Below, in pieces: positions 1-6,505 of a DNA stretch of 20,587 bases. The notes under the pieces are model-generated. The model had not been told where the DNA came from. It did not search any database and saw only the letters and a program-made list of their open reading frames with translations. Location of the stretch: NCBI GenBank assembly GCA_009775355.1, contig VSPN01000049.1, positions 1-20,587 on the forward strand, written 5' to 3'. Positions within the stretch are counted from its first letter, which is position 1, and every line of letters starts with the position of its first letter. Source of the stretch: Muribaculaceae bacterium (GTDB lineage Bacteria > Bacteroidota > Bacteroidia > Bacteroidales > Muribaculaceae). Position numbers and translations under genes: made by a program.

Positions 1-2
1 AT

Positions 3-42
3 TTAGAGCTGACTCCTGCAATAGGTGTCAGCCCTAATTTTT
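3..42 (+). terminator. Probable intrinsic terminator of a gene left of the window
   Basis: The arms 3-17 and 23-37 pair in 13 of 15 positions (one A-C and one T-T mismatch) around a 5-nt loop. The core is GCTGAC (8-13) with GTCAGC (27-32). A run of five T follows at 38-42. This is the form of a Rho-independent terminator for plus-strand transcription entering from outside the window. The gene it would serve is not visible. Confidence 0.55.
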
Positions 43-120
43 CAATCGCTCAAAAAAAGTTTAGCGGACAGTAATATAAAACAACTGCTTATTTTTACGG
101 TTTTTACCGCGTCAAGCCCC

Positions 121-154
121 GCGACCGGACTGGGAGCAGCGCCTCTCCGAGGCG
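121..154 (-). repeat. Interspersed repeat A, copy 1 (inverted)
   Basis: Read on the minus strand this is a perfect 6-bp hairpin CGCCTC-GGA-GAGGCG (154-140) followed by CGCTGCTCCCAGTCCGG and TCGC. The GGA loop and the tail are shared with the other A copies, while the stem bases differ and still pair. It lies in non-coding DNA. Confidence 0.7.
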
Positions 155-193
155 TTGACAACCACGCAAACCCTCCGTCAAACCCCGCCGTCT

Positions 194-223
194 GGACCGG
201 GAGCGGCGGACCTCCGGGACGCC
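194..223 (-). repeat. Interspersed repeat A, copy 2 (inverted, diverged)
   Basis: On the minus strand the stem GGCG/CGCC, a TC/TC internal mismatch and CC/GG enclose the same GGA loop, followed by GCTCCCGGTCC. The sequence has drifted but the hairpin and loop are kept. It has the same orientation as copy 1 and opposite to copy 3. Confidence 0.6.
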
Positions 224-275
224 GACAGTAGCAAGTACCACACTACCATTCAATATCATCGCCACAGTTTTCAAC

Positions 276-314
276 GGCTCGGAGAGCCGCTGCTCCCGGT
301 CCGGTCGCGCCCTC
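276..314 (+). repeat. Interspersed repeat A, copy 3
   Basis: The perfect hairpin GGCTC-GGA-GAGCC (276-288) is followed by GCTGCTCCCGGTCCGG and then TCGCGCCCTCA. The tail from TGCTCCC to CCCTCA is identical to the copy at 3952-3976, and in both places a B repeat follows downstream. Confidence 0.75.
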
Positions 315-322
315 AGCCATCA

Positions 323-393
323 CCGCAAGCCTCTCGCCATACCCCTCGCAGAATCTCTCGCAGACTTACGCCGAGCCGCAGAGTTTTCCGAAA
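323..393 (+). repeat. Degenerate copy of repeat B
   Basis: Positions 355-383 match the right arm of the B copy at 3984-4083 in about 24 of 29 bases, including CGAGCCGCAGAG. The part from 323 resembles a shortened left arm. It lies between A copy 3 and the full B copy, so this locus looks like nested or successive insertions. Confidence 0.5.
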
Positions 394-394
394 G

Positions 395-496
395 CGCGAA
401 GCCCTCTGCGCCTCCGCGCCTCTCCGCGTGAGGCCAAAGTGTCGAAGCACCCCGAAACCTCACGCAGAGCAACGCCGAGCCGCAGAGGGCTTCGCG
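395..496 (+). repeat. Repeat B, full copy 1 (about 100-bp inverted repeat)
   Basis: The ends CGCGAAGCCCTCTGCG (395-410) and CGCAGAGGGCTTCGCG (481-496) are exact inverted repeats of 16 bp. Weaker pairing continues inward, so each arm is about 39 bp (395-433 and 458-496) around a 24-base centre. The arms contain an 8-10 nt period of CTCTGCG/CTCCGCG/CTCTCCGCG words. No reading frame here looks like a gene. It resembles a MITE-like or REP-like palindromic element; what moves it is unknown. Confidence 0.75.
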
Positions 497-523
497 TCAG
501 CTGTCAGCGTCCGAGTCCCGCCG

Positions 524-1435
524 TCAGCGGGCCACGAACTTCTTCCCGCCGCGTATGTAGACGCTGCCCGGAACCGTCGAGTCTACACGACGGCCCATAA
601 CATCATAAATATCAGATTCAGATTGCCGTTCAACCATGACTTCAGAAATAGCAGCCGGACTTTCCTGTCCGTAAATGATTTCGCCAGCAGAATTTCGCAC
701 ACTCCTGAGCCATGAGAAATCAATCGGACATCTTGAGTTGTCATCACCGATTGAGCTCTTCATATCCACACAGAAATATGGCAGACAACCGTTGAACGTG
801 ATTCCGATTCCCTCTAAAACTATAGATTTCCCAAAACCATAAAACGGCATCTTTTCTGTGTTTACTTCATTTACGGAATCTGTGAACCTGAAACTCTGAG
901 CCTTGCATAATTCCCCGTCGATCATCTCAGAATCCTGATAGACCGCCTCATGCATCCATCCCGCCAGATCTTTATTGCCCCACTGAAGTAGACATGCCGC
1001 AGATCCCTCTTCGAGAGTGAAGTCATACAGGACGTACTCGTCATACTCAGCCTCAGGAAGACTTCCTGTTGTCCAGACATATTCGAATGCCGAATCTCCA
1101 TACATAAGGACGTAAACCCTGCCTGATTCTTCACGCAGAAACCAGACCGGACCGTTTCTCTCCTCTTCCCGCAACAGGGTGTAGTCCGATCTCGATTCTC
1201 CAGTTCTTTGATAAAACTTGGAGTTGTAGATGCCGAAGGCATGGTATTCCTTGTCGTTGACCGTCACGGTACCGTCGAATTTCATATAATGCAGCACCTG
1301 CCCCGATTCTCCATATTTGTTGAAGTATCCTTCGTACTCCCACACACGACCCTCGCGTATCATCGGAACATAGTCCGGGTATGCTGTCAGACTGATGAAA
1401 GCGACCAATACACTGGCCAAAAAAAACTTATTCAT
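524..1435 (-). CDS. Secreted protein with sorting-domain-like C-terminus, function unknown
   Basis: I do not recognise the main body (303 aa). Residues 1-18 form a hydrophobic signal peptide (MNKFFLASVLVAFISLTAYP), so export is expected. The centre is rich in Tyr, Glu and Asp with alternating beta-type segments. The last 30 residues (YDVMGRRVDS, then VYIRGGKKFVAR) follow the pattern of short type IX secretion C-terminal tails: a Y-[DN]-x-x-G-[RK] strand, a G-x-Y-I strand and a basic end. Whether the cell has a type IX system cannot be seen here. The start lies 13 bases after the preceding gene's stop, so the two are probably cotranscribed from the promoter at 2036-2070. The stop is 28 bases from the repeat cluster. 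Confidence 0.85.
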   Translation of the reverse strand: MNKFFLASVLVAFISLTAYPDYVPMIREGRVWEYEGYFNKYGESGQVLHYMKFDGTVTVNDKEYHAFGIYNSKFYQRTGESRSDYTLLREEERNGPVWFLREESGRVYVLMYGDSAFEYVWTTGSLPEAEYDEYVLYDFTLEEGSAACLLQWGNKDLAGWMHEAVYQDSEMIDGELCKAQSFRFTDSVNEVNTEKMPFYGFGKSIVLEGIGITFNGCLPYFCVDMKSSIGDDNSRCPIDFSWLRSVRNSAGEIIYGQESPAAISEVMVERQSESDIYDVMGRRVDSTVPGSVYIRGGKKFVAR

Positions 1436-1448
1436 AATTTCTCTTACG

Positions 1449-2012
1449 CTATTTGTTAGTGCTTATAACAAGTTCTCCTCCTTTTTCAACAGTAAATCCG
1501 GAATTCAGACAGACTTCTTCCCCCGTTACATTAAGTTTTCCGCCGTTTTTGACAACGTCTTTACATAGCAGGATGTCTCCGAATGAACGCAGATCAACAG
1601 CACCTTCTTTCTTTATTTCAAAGGCCTTGTCTGTAGCAAGAGATCTCGTTGAGGTTATATTGACAATACCATCCTGCATTACTTCAAAACAGGCATTGTC
1701 ATTCTCGCTGAAGATCTCTCCTTCCCTTAGAAAATAGGATTTTGTCTTGCCGGTTATCTTGCTTCCGGATGCAAACAGAATAAAATCCGGCGTCTCTCCT
1801 GACTGAAATTGAACTCCTCTATGTGGATCTATGGTACAATCCGGATTATTGCCCGGTAGTCGTTCCCCAGTATTACCTTCCTCTTCATAACCCGGGATAA
1901 TTACAATAGGCCGAAGATTTAACATTATCTGTGTTGTACTGATTGCGCTCATACCTGTGGCTGTTCCAAGAAATAGACTGGATGCAATAACAGCCCGTAA
2001 AAAATTTTTCAT
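1449..2012 (-). CDS. Small secreted beta-rich protein, function unknown
   Basis: The 187-residue product has a signal peptide at residues 1-23 (MKNFLRAVIASSLFLGTATG). Its second half is made of short repeating strand-turn units (residues ~95-187), ending with GEEVCLNSGFTVEKGGELVI. That is the style of short beta-stack segments common at the C-termini of Bacteroidetes exported proteins (V.L..GF...G......). No catalytic motif is seen. It is the first gene of a likely two-gene unit with the 303-residue secreted protein. It lies downstream of the split TPR/HTH regulator on the same strand, with a large inverted repeat between them, so the regulator may control it; that link is inference. Confidence 0.8.
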   Translation of the reverse strand: MKNFLRAVIASSLFLGTATGMSAISTTQIMLNLRPIVIIPGYEEEGNTGERLPGNNPDCTIDPHRGVQFQSGETPDFILFASGSKITGKTKSYFLREGEIFSENDNACFEVMQDGIVNITSTRSLATDKAFEIKKEGAVDLRSFGDILLCKDVVKNGGKLNVTGEEVCLNSGFTVEKGGELVISTNK

Positions 2013-2035
2013 AACATTAGCTGGTTGGTTCGCCG

Positions 2036-2070
2036 CAAAATTAATAGCTGACAGTTATATAAAAGAACAA
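2036..2070 (-). promoter_or_regulatory. Predicted promoter of the two secreted-protein genes
   Basis: On the minus strand the -7 box is TAATTTTG (2043-2036), an exact TAnnTTTG. A weak -33 candidate, TTGTTC (2070-2065), lies 21 nt upstream. The ATG at 2012 is about 24 nt beyond the -7 box. The large inverted repeat at 2071-2122 ends exactly where the -33 candidate begins. Confidence 0.5.
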
Positions 2071-2134
2071 TTTGGTTCAAATTTAGGTTGAAACTTTAAT
2101 TTGAACCGAAATTTGAACCAAATAGTTTATATAA
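2055..2134. repeat. Long A+T-rich inverted repeat, candidate operator
   Basis: TTTGGTTCAAATTT (2071-2084) and AAATTTGAACCAAA (2109-2122) are perfect 14-bp inverted repeats. Inside them GGTTGAAA (2086-2093) and TTTGAACC (2100-2107) pair in 7 of 8 positions around the loop CTTTAA. Outside them TTATATAAA (2055-2063) and TTTATATAA (2126-2134) form a third inverted pair. The site thus holds four GGTTCAAA-type half-sites. It lacks the G+C-rich stem of a terminator and abuts a promoter, so a protein-binding site is the better reading. Confidence 0.6.
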
Positions 2135-2139
2135 TTCTC

Positions 2140-2745
2140 TTATAGACTGCGTATTATAAAGTCTAATGCCTTAACCGAATCTTCAGATCCCAATAATGCT
2201 TTTGCAAGGATTTTGCGTCGGTAATTTAGTGCTGATTTTACTACTGAGAACAGCTTGGCCGACTGTGTGGAGGTTATGCCGCATTTGATGAGAAGCACTA
2301 GGTGATATTCATCGGTCTTCGGCTTTCTACCCATCAATATTTTTAAGCGCGGATTGAAATCAGGAGAAATATTAATTATCGCTTTTTCGATCTCTTTCCA
2401 TAGAGGACTGTTTGATGGTACATTTTTTTCATTTTCGATTCTACGCACAAGCTCTTTATATGCGTCAGATAAAAGAATCTCATTGGAAATTGCAGGAGGC
2501 GCAGGCATAGTATCATAAAGACCAAGCCATTCCATGCGCAATTCTTTTTGAAGATTTTGCGTAGTCAAAGATTGAGAGAGAGCATTCTCGTCATTAATTT
2601 TATCAGTTTCTTCTTTTTTACTCTCACTATTAGAGGATGGAGGCATGAGGTGTGTTTTCAATATCCTGAGTTCATTTATTGCTTCATGCAATTTTATTTT
2701 GTTATTCTTACTGCGCATGGCAAAATAAAACATCAAAGCTAGCAT
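2140..2745 (-). CDS. C-terminal part of a frameshifted TPR/HTH membrane regulator
   Basis: This 201-residue frame is the second half of the gene that starts at 3890. It begins in the middle of a transmembrane helix (MLALMFYFAMRSK). A charged, coiled-coil-like linker follows, then a C-terminal helix-turn-helix of LuxR-like type at residues ~150-185 (HLVLLIKCGITSTQSAKLF, then LNYRRKIL). The HTH and the segment before it align with the C-terminus of the intact regulator at 15738-17435: a W-K pair, S/PPD, RL, CG-T-x-x-Q-x-A-x-L and a final R-x-x-L. The ATG is probably not a natural start, because the same frame stays open upstream and supplies the missing first half of the helix. If expressed alone it would be a truncated membrane-anchored DNA-binding fragment. 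The region is A+T-rich. Confidence 0.75.
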   Translation of the reverse strand: MLALMFYFAMRSKNNKIKLHEAINELRILKTHLMPPSSNSESKKEETDKINDENALSQSLTTQNLQKELRMEWLGLYDTMPAPPAISNEILLSDAYKELVRRIENEKNVPSNSPLWKEIEKAIINISPDFNPRLKILMGRKPKTDEYHLVLLIKCGITSTQSAKLFSVVKSALNYRRKILAKALLGSEDSVKALDFIIRSL

Positions 2746-3890
2746 CAGTATGGCAATACATAGAACAATTGTGATTTTTTCTGCATCTGCAACTTCTGCC
2801 TGTCACTTTCAGCTCGTTCCCTTTCGTGAAATGTGTAATTATATAATGCATCTTGCACCAATGCTCGGTGATCTCCGTTTTTACTTACGAAGTCTTCTAT
2901 TGCATCCCTGTATCTTTTCACAAGCGGTAGAACAGAATCCTGTGGGAGCATGTCTATGAACTCCGGCGATAGCAATAGTTGCATCCCACTTTTCTTATTG
3001 TTGCCTTTTTCTGAATAAGCAAGTCGGAACGCATACATATATGCGGTATCAGGTTTTTCAGCCTGCATATAAATTCTGGCAGCATATCCAAGTGCTGTGC
3101 CGGAATAATCATCATTTATGCTTTCCGGCACTCCCCTTATGAGTGACAATGCCTCTTTATGGTAGCCCTTTTCTCGTTTTAGAGCAGCAAGATACATTTT
3201 CTGACGGGCTATAATAGCTGTCCACTCGGGCTTAGCGGTCTTAAGTGCCTTTAAAAACTGTTTTTCTGATACATCATAATTTTTTAGATGAAAATTTATT
3301 GCCCCGAGCAATTCAAGATTATAGATAAGATTTTTTTTGTCAGGATCTTGACTTTCCAATGAAATTACTTCTTCAATATAGGGGATAGCCTTGTCGTATA
3401 GCCGTAAGGAGTTCAGCAGCCGTCCTGTCTGACTGAGTATATGACAGCGAAGCTTCCGGTTTTCCTCATTATCAGGAACAGCGTCGAGGGCTGTCTGGAA
3501 ATATCGCAAGGCCGTGGGCGAGTCGCCTAGGTCGGAGTAGACGCGACCGCAGTAATACAATGCCTCGGGGTAGTGATCCGCGCCGGTGTGGTTTTCGTAA
3601 TATGCGAGTGCGGTGCGGATCAGCGAGTCGGATGTGTGGCGAACGTATGCCTTGTCGGTGGCTTTGACGCGGAGAAGGGCGAAACGCGCACGGTCGGATT
3701 CACGCATATCTTTCGTCCATGTGGTGTCGGTGGCGAGGCTTTCGAGGTATGCCGTCGCGGAGTCGGGATGTTCGGAGATACGCTTCTCTGCTTCGGCGAA
3801 AACATCACTGTAGCCACCACTTGAGCCGCAGGAGAATGCAAGGGCGGCGAGCAGCATGGCGATCATCGGGAGTATATGGCGGGGATTCAT
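2745..3890 (-). CDS. N-terminal TPR lipoprotein part of the frameshifted regulator
   Basis: I chose ATG 3890 because it gives a lipoprotein signal peptide (MNPRHILPMIAMLLAALAFS, then C21 and GSSGG) and has a good promoter just upstream. The longer frame to 4043 would be translated from repeat DNA. Residues ~25-330 are helical TPR-like repeats (for example YPEALYYCGRVYSDLGDSPT and YDKAIPYIEEVISLE). The true frame is lost after QMQKKSQ, where a transmembrane helix should begin, and translation ends 11 codons later. The expected full product is an inner-membrane regulator with periplasmic TPRs and a cytoplasmic HTH. G+C changes sharply inside the gene: lines 3541-3600 and 3721-3780 have 34 and 37 G/C of 60, whereas 3241-3300 and 3301-3360 have 12 and 22. 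Confidence 0.8.
   Translation of the reverse strand: MNPRHILPMIAMLLAALAFSCGSSGGYSDVFAEAEKRISEHPDSATAYLESLATDTTWTKDMRESDRARFALLRVKATDKAYVRHTSDSLIRTALAYYENHTGADHYPEALYYCGRVYSDLGDSPTALRYFQTALDAVPDNEENRKLRCHILSQTGRLLNSLRLYDKAIPYIEEVISLESQDPDKKNLIYNLELLGAINFHLKNYDVSEKQFLKALKTAKPEWTAIIARQKMYLAALKREKGYHKEALSLIRGVPESINDDYSGTALGYAARIYMQAEKPDTAYMYAFRLAYSEKGNNKKSGMQLLLSPEFIDMLPQDSVLPLVKRYRDAIEDFVSKNGDHRALVQDALYNYTFHERERAESDRQKLQMQKKSQLFYVLPY
2775..2780 (-). other. A6 tract where the regulator's reading frame breaks
   Basis: On the minus strand CAG-AAA-AAA-TCA leaves the upstream frame to run into a stop at 2745. One extra A would give CAG-AAA-AAA-ATC and continue as ITIVLCIAIL, then MLALMFYFAMRSK. That completes a textbook transmembrane helix followed by basic residues. 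The repaired protein would be about 583 residues, close to the 565 of the intact paralog. A mutation, phase-variable tract, transcriptional slippage or sequencing error would look the same from this sequence. Confidence 0.8.
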
Positions 3891-3916
3891 TGAGTTCGTT
3901 TCAGATGTGTACTCCG

Positions 3917-3947
3917 CAAATATAGCAAAAATTCCGCAAACCGCCAA
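3917..3947 (-). promoter_or_regulatory. Predicted promoter of the split TPR/HTH regulator
   Basis: On the minus strand the -7 box TATATTTG (3924-3917) is an exact TAnnTTTG, and TTG (3947-3945) lies 20 nt upstream. The ATG at 3890 follows by 26 nt. The octamer TTTGCGGA occurs twice (3940-3933 and 3920-3913). An A repeat begins only 4 bases beyond the -33 element, so repeat insertion set the upstream edge of this promoter. Confidence 0.6.
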
Positions 3948-3950
3948 CCT

Positions 3951-3976
3951 CTGCTCCCGGTCCGGTCGCGCCCTCA
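3951..3976 (+). repeat. Interspersed repeat A, copy 4 (tail only)
   Basis: CTGCTCCCGGTCCGG and TCGCGCCCTCA repeat the tail of copy 3, but the hairpin head is absent. The sequence before it is unrelated and carries the -33 region of the regulator promoter. A B repeat follows 7 bases downstream. Confidence 0.7.
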
Positions 3977-3983
3977 ATACCAG

Positions 3984-4083
3984 CGCGAAGCCCTCTGCGC
4001 CTCCGCGCCCTCCGCGTGAGGCCACCGGGTCAAAGCACCCCATAACCTCTCGCAGAGCGATGCCGAGCCGCAGAGGCTTCGCG
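3984..4083 (+). repeat. Repeat B, full copy 2
   Basis: It matches B copy 1 along its whole 100 bp, with small indels and a more variable centre. The left end CGCGAAGCCCTCTGCG faces CGCAGAG-GCTTCGCG at the right end, which has lost one G. Together with the A tail before it, this repeats the A-then-B order of the 276-496 cluster. Confidence 0.75.
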
Positions 4084-4149
4084 GCGATGTAGTGACGTCA
4101 AAGCGTGTACTCCGGCACGGCGACAGGGCGGGGCGGCGTGTGGGGAGGG

Positions 4150-4749
4150 TCAGGTCTTCGACAGTTTGAATGTGAGGCGGTGTATGGGCGTCGGGCCGAG
4201 GCGCGACAGCGCGGCGTAGTGCGCTTTGGTCGGGTAGCCCATGTTGCTCTCCCAGCCGTAGCCGGGATATTCTTCGGCATAGCGCTGCATCAGTTCGTCG
4301 CGGTGGGTCTTGGCAAGTATCGAGGCCGCCGCTATCGACATGAAGGTGGCATCTCCCTTGACCACCGTGCGGTATGGTATGTCGATCATTCTGACCGGGT
4401 CGAGATAGGGCCTGAAACGGTTGCCGTCAACAAGGATATGGTCTGGTCTGACGGCAAGGGCGTCGAGCGCGCGCTGCATGCCCGCTATCGAGGCGTTGAG
4501 TATGTTGATCCGGTCGATCTCGGCGGCATCGACCATGACCACCGCCCAGGCCGCGGCCTCGCTCTCTATGCGCAGGCGCAGACGCTCGCGGGTGGCCGCC
4601 GTGAGCTGTTTGGAATCGTTGAGTTCGGGAGCGTCGAATCCGTCGGGGAGTATGACGGCGGCGCAGCTCACCGGACCGCAGAGGCACCCGCGGCCGGCCT
4701 CGTCGCAGCCGGCTTCAGCGACTCCTTCGACCATGCAGTGTCTGAGCAT
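4150..4749 (-). CDS. rnhB: Ribonuclease HII
   Basis: The 199-residue product cuts the RNA strand of RNA/DNA hybrids and single ribonucleotides left in DNA; it is cytoplasmic and metal-dependent. The signature CDEAGRG (15-21) carries D16 and E17, LVDGNRF carries D108, and KGDATF carries D133. These four acids match the catalytic set of E. coli RNase HII. NDSKQL (44-49) and the SIAAASILAKTHRD segment (138-151) are further family marks, and the length is normal. Its ATG overlaps the stop of the upstream prenyl synthase gene by one base (TGATG), so the two are translationally coupled in one operon. ATG at residue 6 is a possible alternative start. Confidence 0.96.
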   Translation of the reverse strand: MLRHCMVEGVAEAGCDEAGRGCLCGPVSCAAVILPDGFDAPELNDSKQLTAATRERLRLRIESEAAAWAVVMVDAAEIDRINILNASIAGMQRALDALAVRPDHILVDGNRFRPYLDPVRMIDIPYRTVVKGDATFMSIAAASILAKTHRDELMQRYAEEYPGYGWESNMGYPTKAHYAALSRLGPTPIHRLTFKLSKT

Positions 4750-5723
4750 CAGTTGTGGCGCGAGATTATGAAGTCAAATATTCCGGTGAAGGCACGGCGC
4801 GATTCCGAGTCGGGGAATGTGGCGAGTATCTCCTCTCCCTCGCGCTGCATGGCGCGCATGCGGTCGTAGGCGTATTCCACGCCGCCGTGACGCTTGGCGA
4901 ATTCTATCAGGCCGCTTATGTCGGCCGGGGCAAGGTCGCCGGCAAGAAGCAGATCGCGCATCGGCCGCGATTCGGCCTCGGGGGCGGTGCGGAGCGCGTA
5001 GAGAAGGGGCAGGGTCACTTTCCCCTCGCGAAGGTCGTTGCCGGTGGGCTTGCCGATGCGGGGGTCTTCGTAATAGTCGAATATGTCATCTTTGATCTGG
5101 AAACAGAGGCCGAGAAGCTCGGCATAGCGCACCAGTCGGTCGAGTTCTTCCGGCGTGGCGCCGCCAAGCCCGGCGCCCATCCGCACGCAGTTCATGAACA
5201 GCGACGCGGTCTTCTGGCGTATCATCCCGAAGTAGCTGCACTCCTCGAGCGTGTGGTCGCGGGCGTTGCATATCTGGTCGATCTCGCCGAGGCTTAGTTC
5301 CTTGCCGAGGGCCGAGAGGGCCGACACCACGCGGATGTCGCCTGTGCGTATGCCGGCGGCGAGTGCGTTCGACACGAAGAAATCGCCCACCAGCACGGCT
5401 ATATGGTTGCCCATCGTGGCGTTGATCGTGGCGACGCCGCGACGCAGTTCGGTCTCGTCGACTATGTCGTCGTGGATCAGCGACGCGTTGTGAAGCATCT
5501 CAAGCGCGGCGCCGGCCAGAAGAACCTCACGGCTCACTGCGCCGAACATGCGTGCGCTCAGCATGACAAGTATCGGACGTATCTGCTTCCCTTTGATCTT
5601 CAGATAACGGGTCACTATGTCGTTCATCATCGGGTTGGACGTGCGCAATGACTCGCTGATGATGGCGTCCATCTCGTCGAGTTCGGGTCTCAGACACTCC
5701 TGTATTTTTTTCATGTGGTCCAT
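4749..5723 (-). CDS. Trans-polyprenyl diphosphate synthase (IspB/IspA-like family)
   Basis: The 324-residue enzyme elongates an allylic diphosphate with isopentenyl diphosphate. In Bacteroidales the usual long-chain product feeds the menaquinone side chain; the chain length made here cannot be read from the sequence. The substrate-binding GKQIRP lies at 45-50. The two Mg-binding aspartate motifs are DDIVDE (85-90) and DDIFDYYED (212-220), and KT at 171-172 and the KPTGNDLREGK loop are also conserved. The bulky residues upstream of the first aspartate motif (ALEMLHNASLIH) fit a long-chain synthase. ATG 5714 is an alternative start three codons in. It heads the operon with rnhB. Confidence 0.93.
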   Translation of the reverse strand: MDHMKKIQECLRPELDEMDAIISESLRTSNPMMNDIVTRYLKIKGKQIRPILVMLSARMFGAVSREVLLAGAALEMLHNASLIHDDIVDETELRRGVATINATMGNHIAVLVGDFFVSNALAAGIRTGDIRVVSALSALGKELSLGEIDQICNARDHTLEECSYFGMIRQKTASLFMNCVRMGAGLGGATPEELDRLVRYAELLGLCFQIKDDIFDYYEDPRIGKPTGNDLREGKVTLPLLYALRTAPEAESRPMRDLLLAGDLAPADISGLIEFAKRHGGVEYAYDRMRAMQREGEEILATFPDSESRRAFTGIFDFIISRHN

Positions 5724-5733
5724 ATATGAGCAA

Positions 5734-5741
5734 CAAAATTA
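5734..5741 (-). promoter_or_regulatory. Predicted -7 element for the prenyl synthase-rnhB operon
   Basis: TAATTTTG on the minus strand is an exact TAnnTTTG, 10 nt before the ATG at 5723 (19 nt before ATG 5714). I do not see a convincing TTTG at the expected -33 distance. The short leader favours the ATG at 5714. Confidence 0.4.
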
Positions 5742-5793
5742 ACAAAAATTCCTCATATTCGGATTCGTTACCGCGCCATTTTGCAAAAAAACC

Positions 5794-5824
5794 TTTGACA
5801 CCGCCGGCTTGTTCTGTAATTTAT
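5794..5824 (+). promoter_or_regulatory. Predicted promoter of the small membrane protein gene
   Basis: TTTG (5794-5797), a 19-nt spacer and TAATTTAT (5817-5824) fit the Bacteroidetes pattern with two mismatches at the end of the -7 box. The leader contains an imperfect direct repeat: CACGACATGAATTTAC (5830-5845) and CACGACACGAATTAC (5851-5865). The second copy ends just before the ATG at 5867. Confidence 0.45.
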
Positions 5825-5866
5825 ACACTCACGACATGAATTTACACACACACGACACGAATTACT

Positions 5867-6430
5867 ATGAAAAAATCACTTCAGGAAGCTATAGACTCAG
5901 CCGACAAGGCGCGGATCAGGAGTCTGCTCACAGATATGGCCGCCGACACAAGAGGGAACGCCGCCGTAGTCGATGACATCACGGCGGCTGTAGCCTCCGT
6001 TCCGGGACTTTTCGAGCCGGACGACGGCAAGTTCTATGCCGTTTCGGCCGAGATGATGACCGCCCCGCTGATCGATTCTTTAAGGCAGGATCTCGACAGT
6101 AACTTCTCTCTGCCGAAGTTCAGGCTCTTCGTGGAGACGCAGACGATCCTTCACCGCGACCCGAAGTTTTATTCGCACCTGATGCAGGAATCTGACGCTG
6201 CCGGTCTGATAACGGAGTCTGCCGAAGCTGCGACAGCCGGTGCCGGGGTTTTCAGCAAAATCGCTTTCGCCATAATGGCCGTGGGGGTGGCGGCGGCCGT
6301 GGTCGGCATCTGCGTTTCGCTCAAATTCCTGCTCGGAGTCGGCATCGGCGTCGTCATGCTCGGCTCTGCGCTCGCCTACCGCGCCATAGTGTCGCGCGAC
6401 AGGCGGATGCAGGCTGCCGCCGGAGCATAG
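5867..6430 (+). CDS. Small inner-membrane protein with a C-terminal helical hairpin, function unknown
   Basis: I do not recognise this 187-residue protein. Residues 1-125 are a soluble, mostly helical domain with no signal peptide, no cysteine and no catalytic motif. Two hydrophobic helices follow at about 131-151 (KIAFAIMAVGVAAAVVGICV) and 153-173. Between them is only SLK, and a short basic tail (SRDRRM) follows. This predicts a membrane hairpin with both ends in the cytoplasm. It stands alone on the plus strand, divergent from the prenyl synthase operon and convergent with the secreted-protein operon, with its own promoter and a terminator hairpin 6 bases after the stop. Confidence 0.75.
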   Translation: MKKSLQEAIDSADKARIRSLLTDMAADTRGNAAVVDDITAAVASVPGLFEPDDGKFYAVSAEMMTAPLIDSLRQDLDSNFSLPKFRLFVETQTILHRDPKFYSHLMQESDAAGLITESAEAATAGAGVFSKIAFAIMAVGVAAAVVGICVSLKFLLGVGIGVVMLGSALAYRAIVSRDRRMQAAAGA

Positions 6431-6435
6431 AGAAA

Positions 6436-6464
6436 CGCCCCCGCGGCATGAACCGCTGGGGGCG
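6436..6464. terminator. G+C-rich terminator hairpin between convergent genes
   Basis: CGCCCCC (6436-6442) pairs with GGGGGCG (6458-6464). The inner GCGG/CCGC pairs with one bulged T, and the loop is CATGAA. It lies immediately after the plus-strand gene and before the stop of the minus-strand operon. The T-tract is weak on both sides, so efficiency is uncertain. Confidence 0.5.
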
Positions 6465-6505
6465 CAATCAGTCTGTTTAACGTAACGGAGAAACGCAGCA
6501 CCCGG

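Noticed and set aside
25..715. Plus-strand ORFs of 68 and 186 codons over the left repeat cluster
   Set aside because: They are translations of the A and B repeats, Arg/Pro/Ser-rich, with no promoter and overlapping the end of the 303-residue gene.
2071..2122. Terminator of the split regulator gene
   Set aside because: The stem is A+T-rich with no T-tract after it and sits at a promoter; an operator is more likely.
2770..2785. Classical programmed -1 ribosomal frameshift
   Set aside because: The site is G-AAA-AAA rather than a full X-XXY-YYZ heptamer, and I see no strong downstream stem; slippage or mutation at A6 fits better, though recoding is not excluded.
3891..4043. 51-codon N-terminal extension of the TPR gene
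   Set aside because: It runs through A and B repeat DNA and the promoter; the internal ATG at 3890 begins a proper lipoprotein signal peptide.
4105..4869. 254-codon plus-strand ORF
   Set aside because: It is antisense to rnhB and the prenyl synthase, which have full catalytic motifs; long antisense frames are expected in G+C-rich genes.
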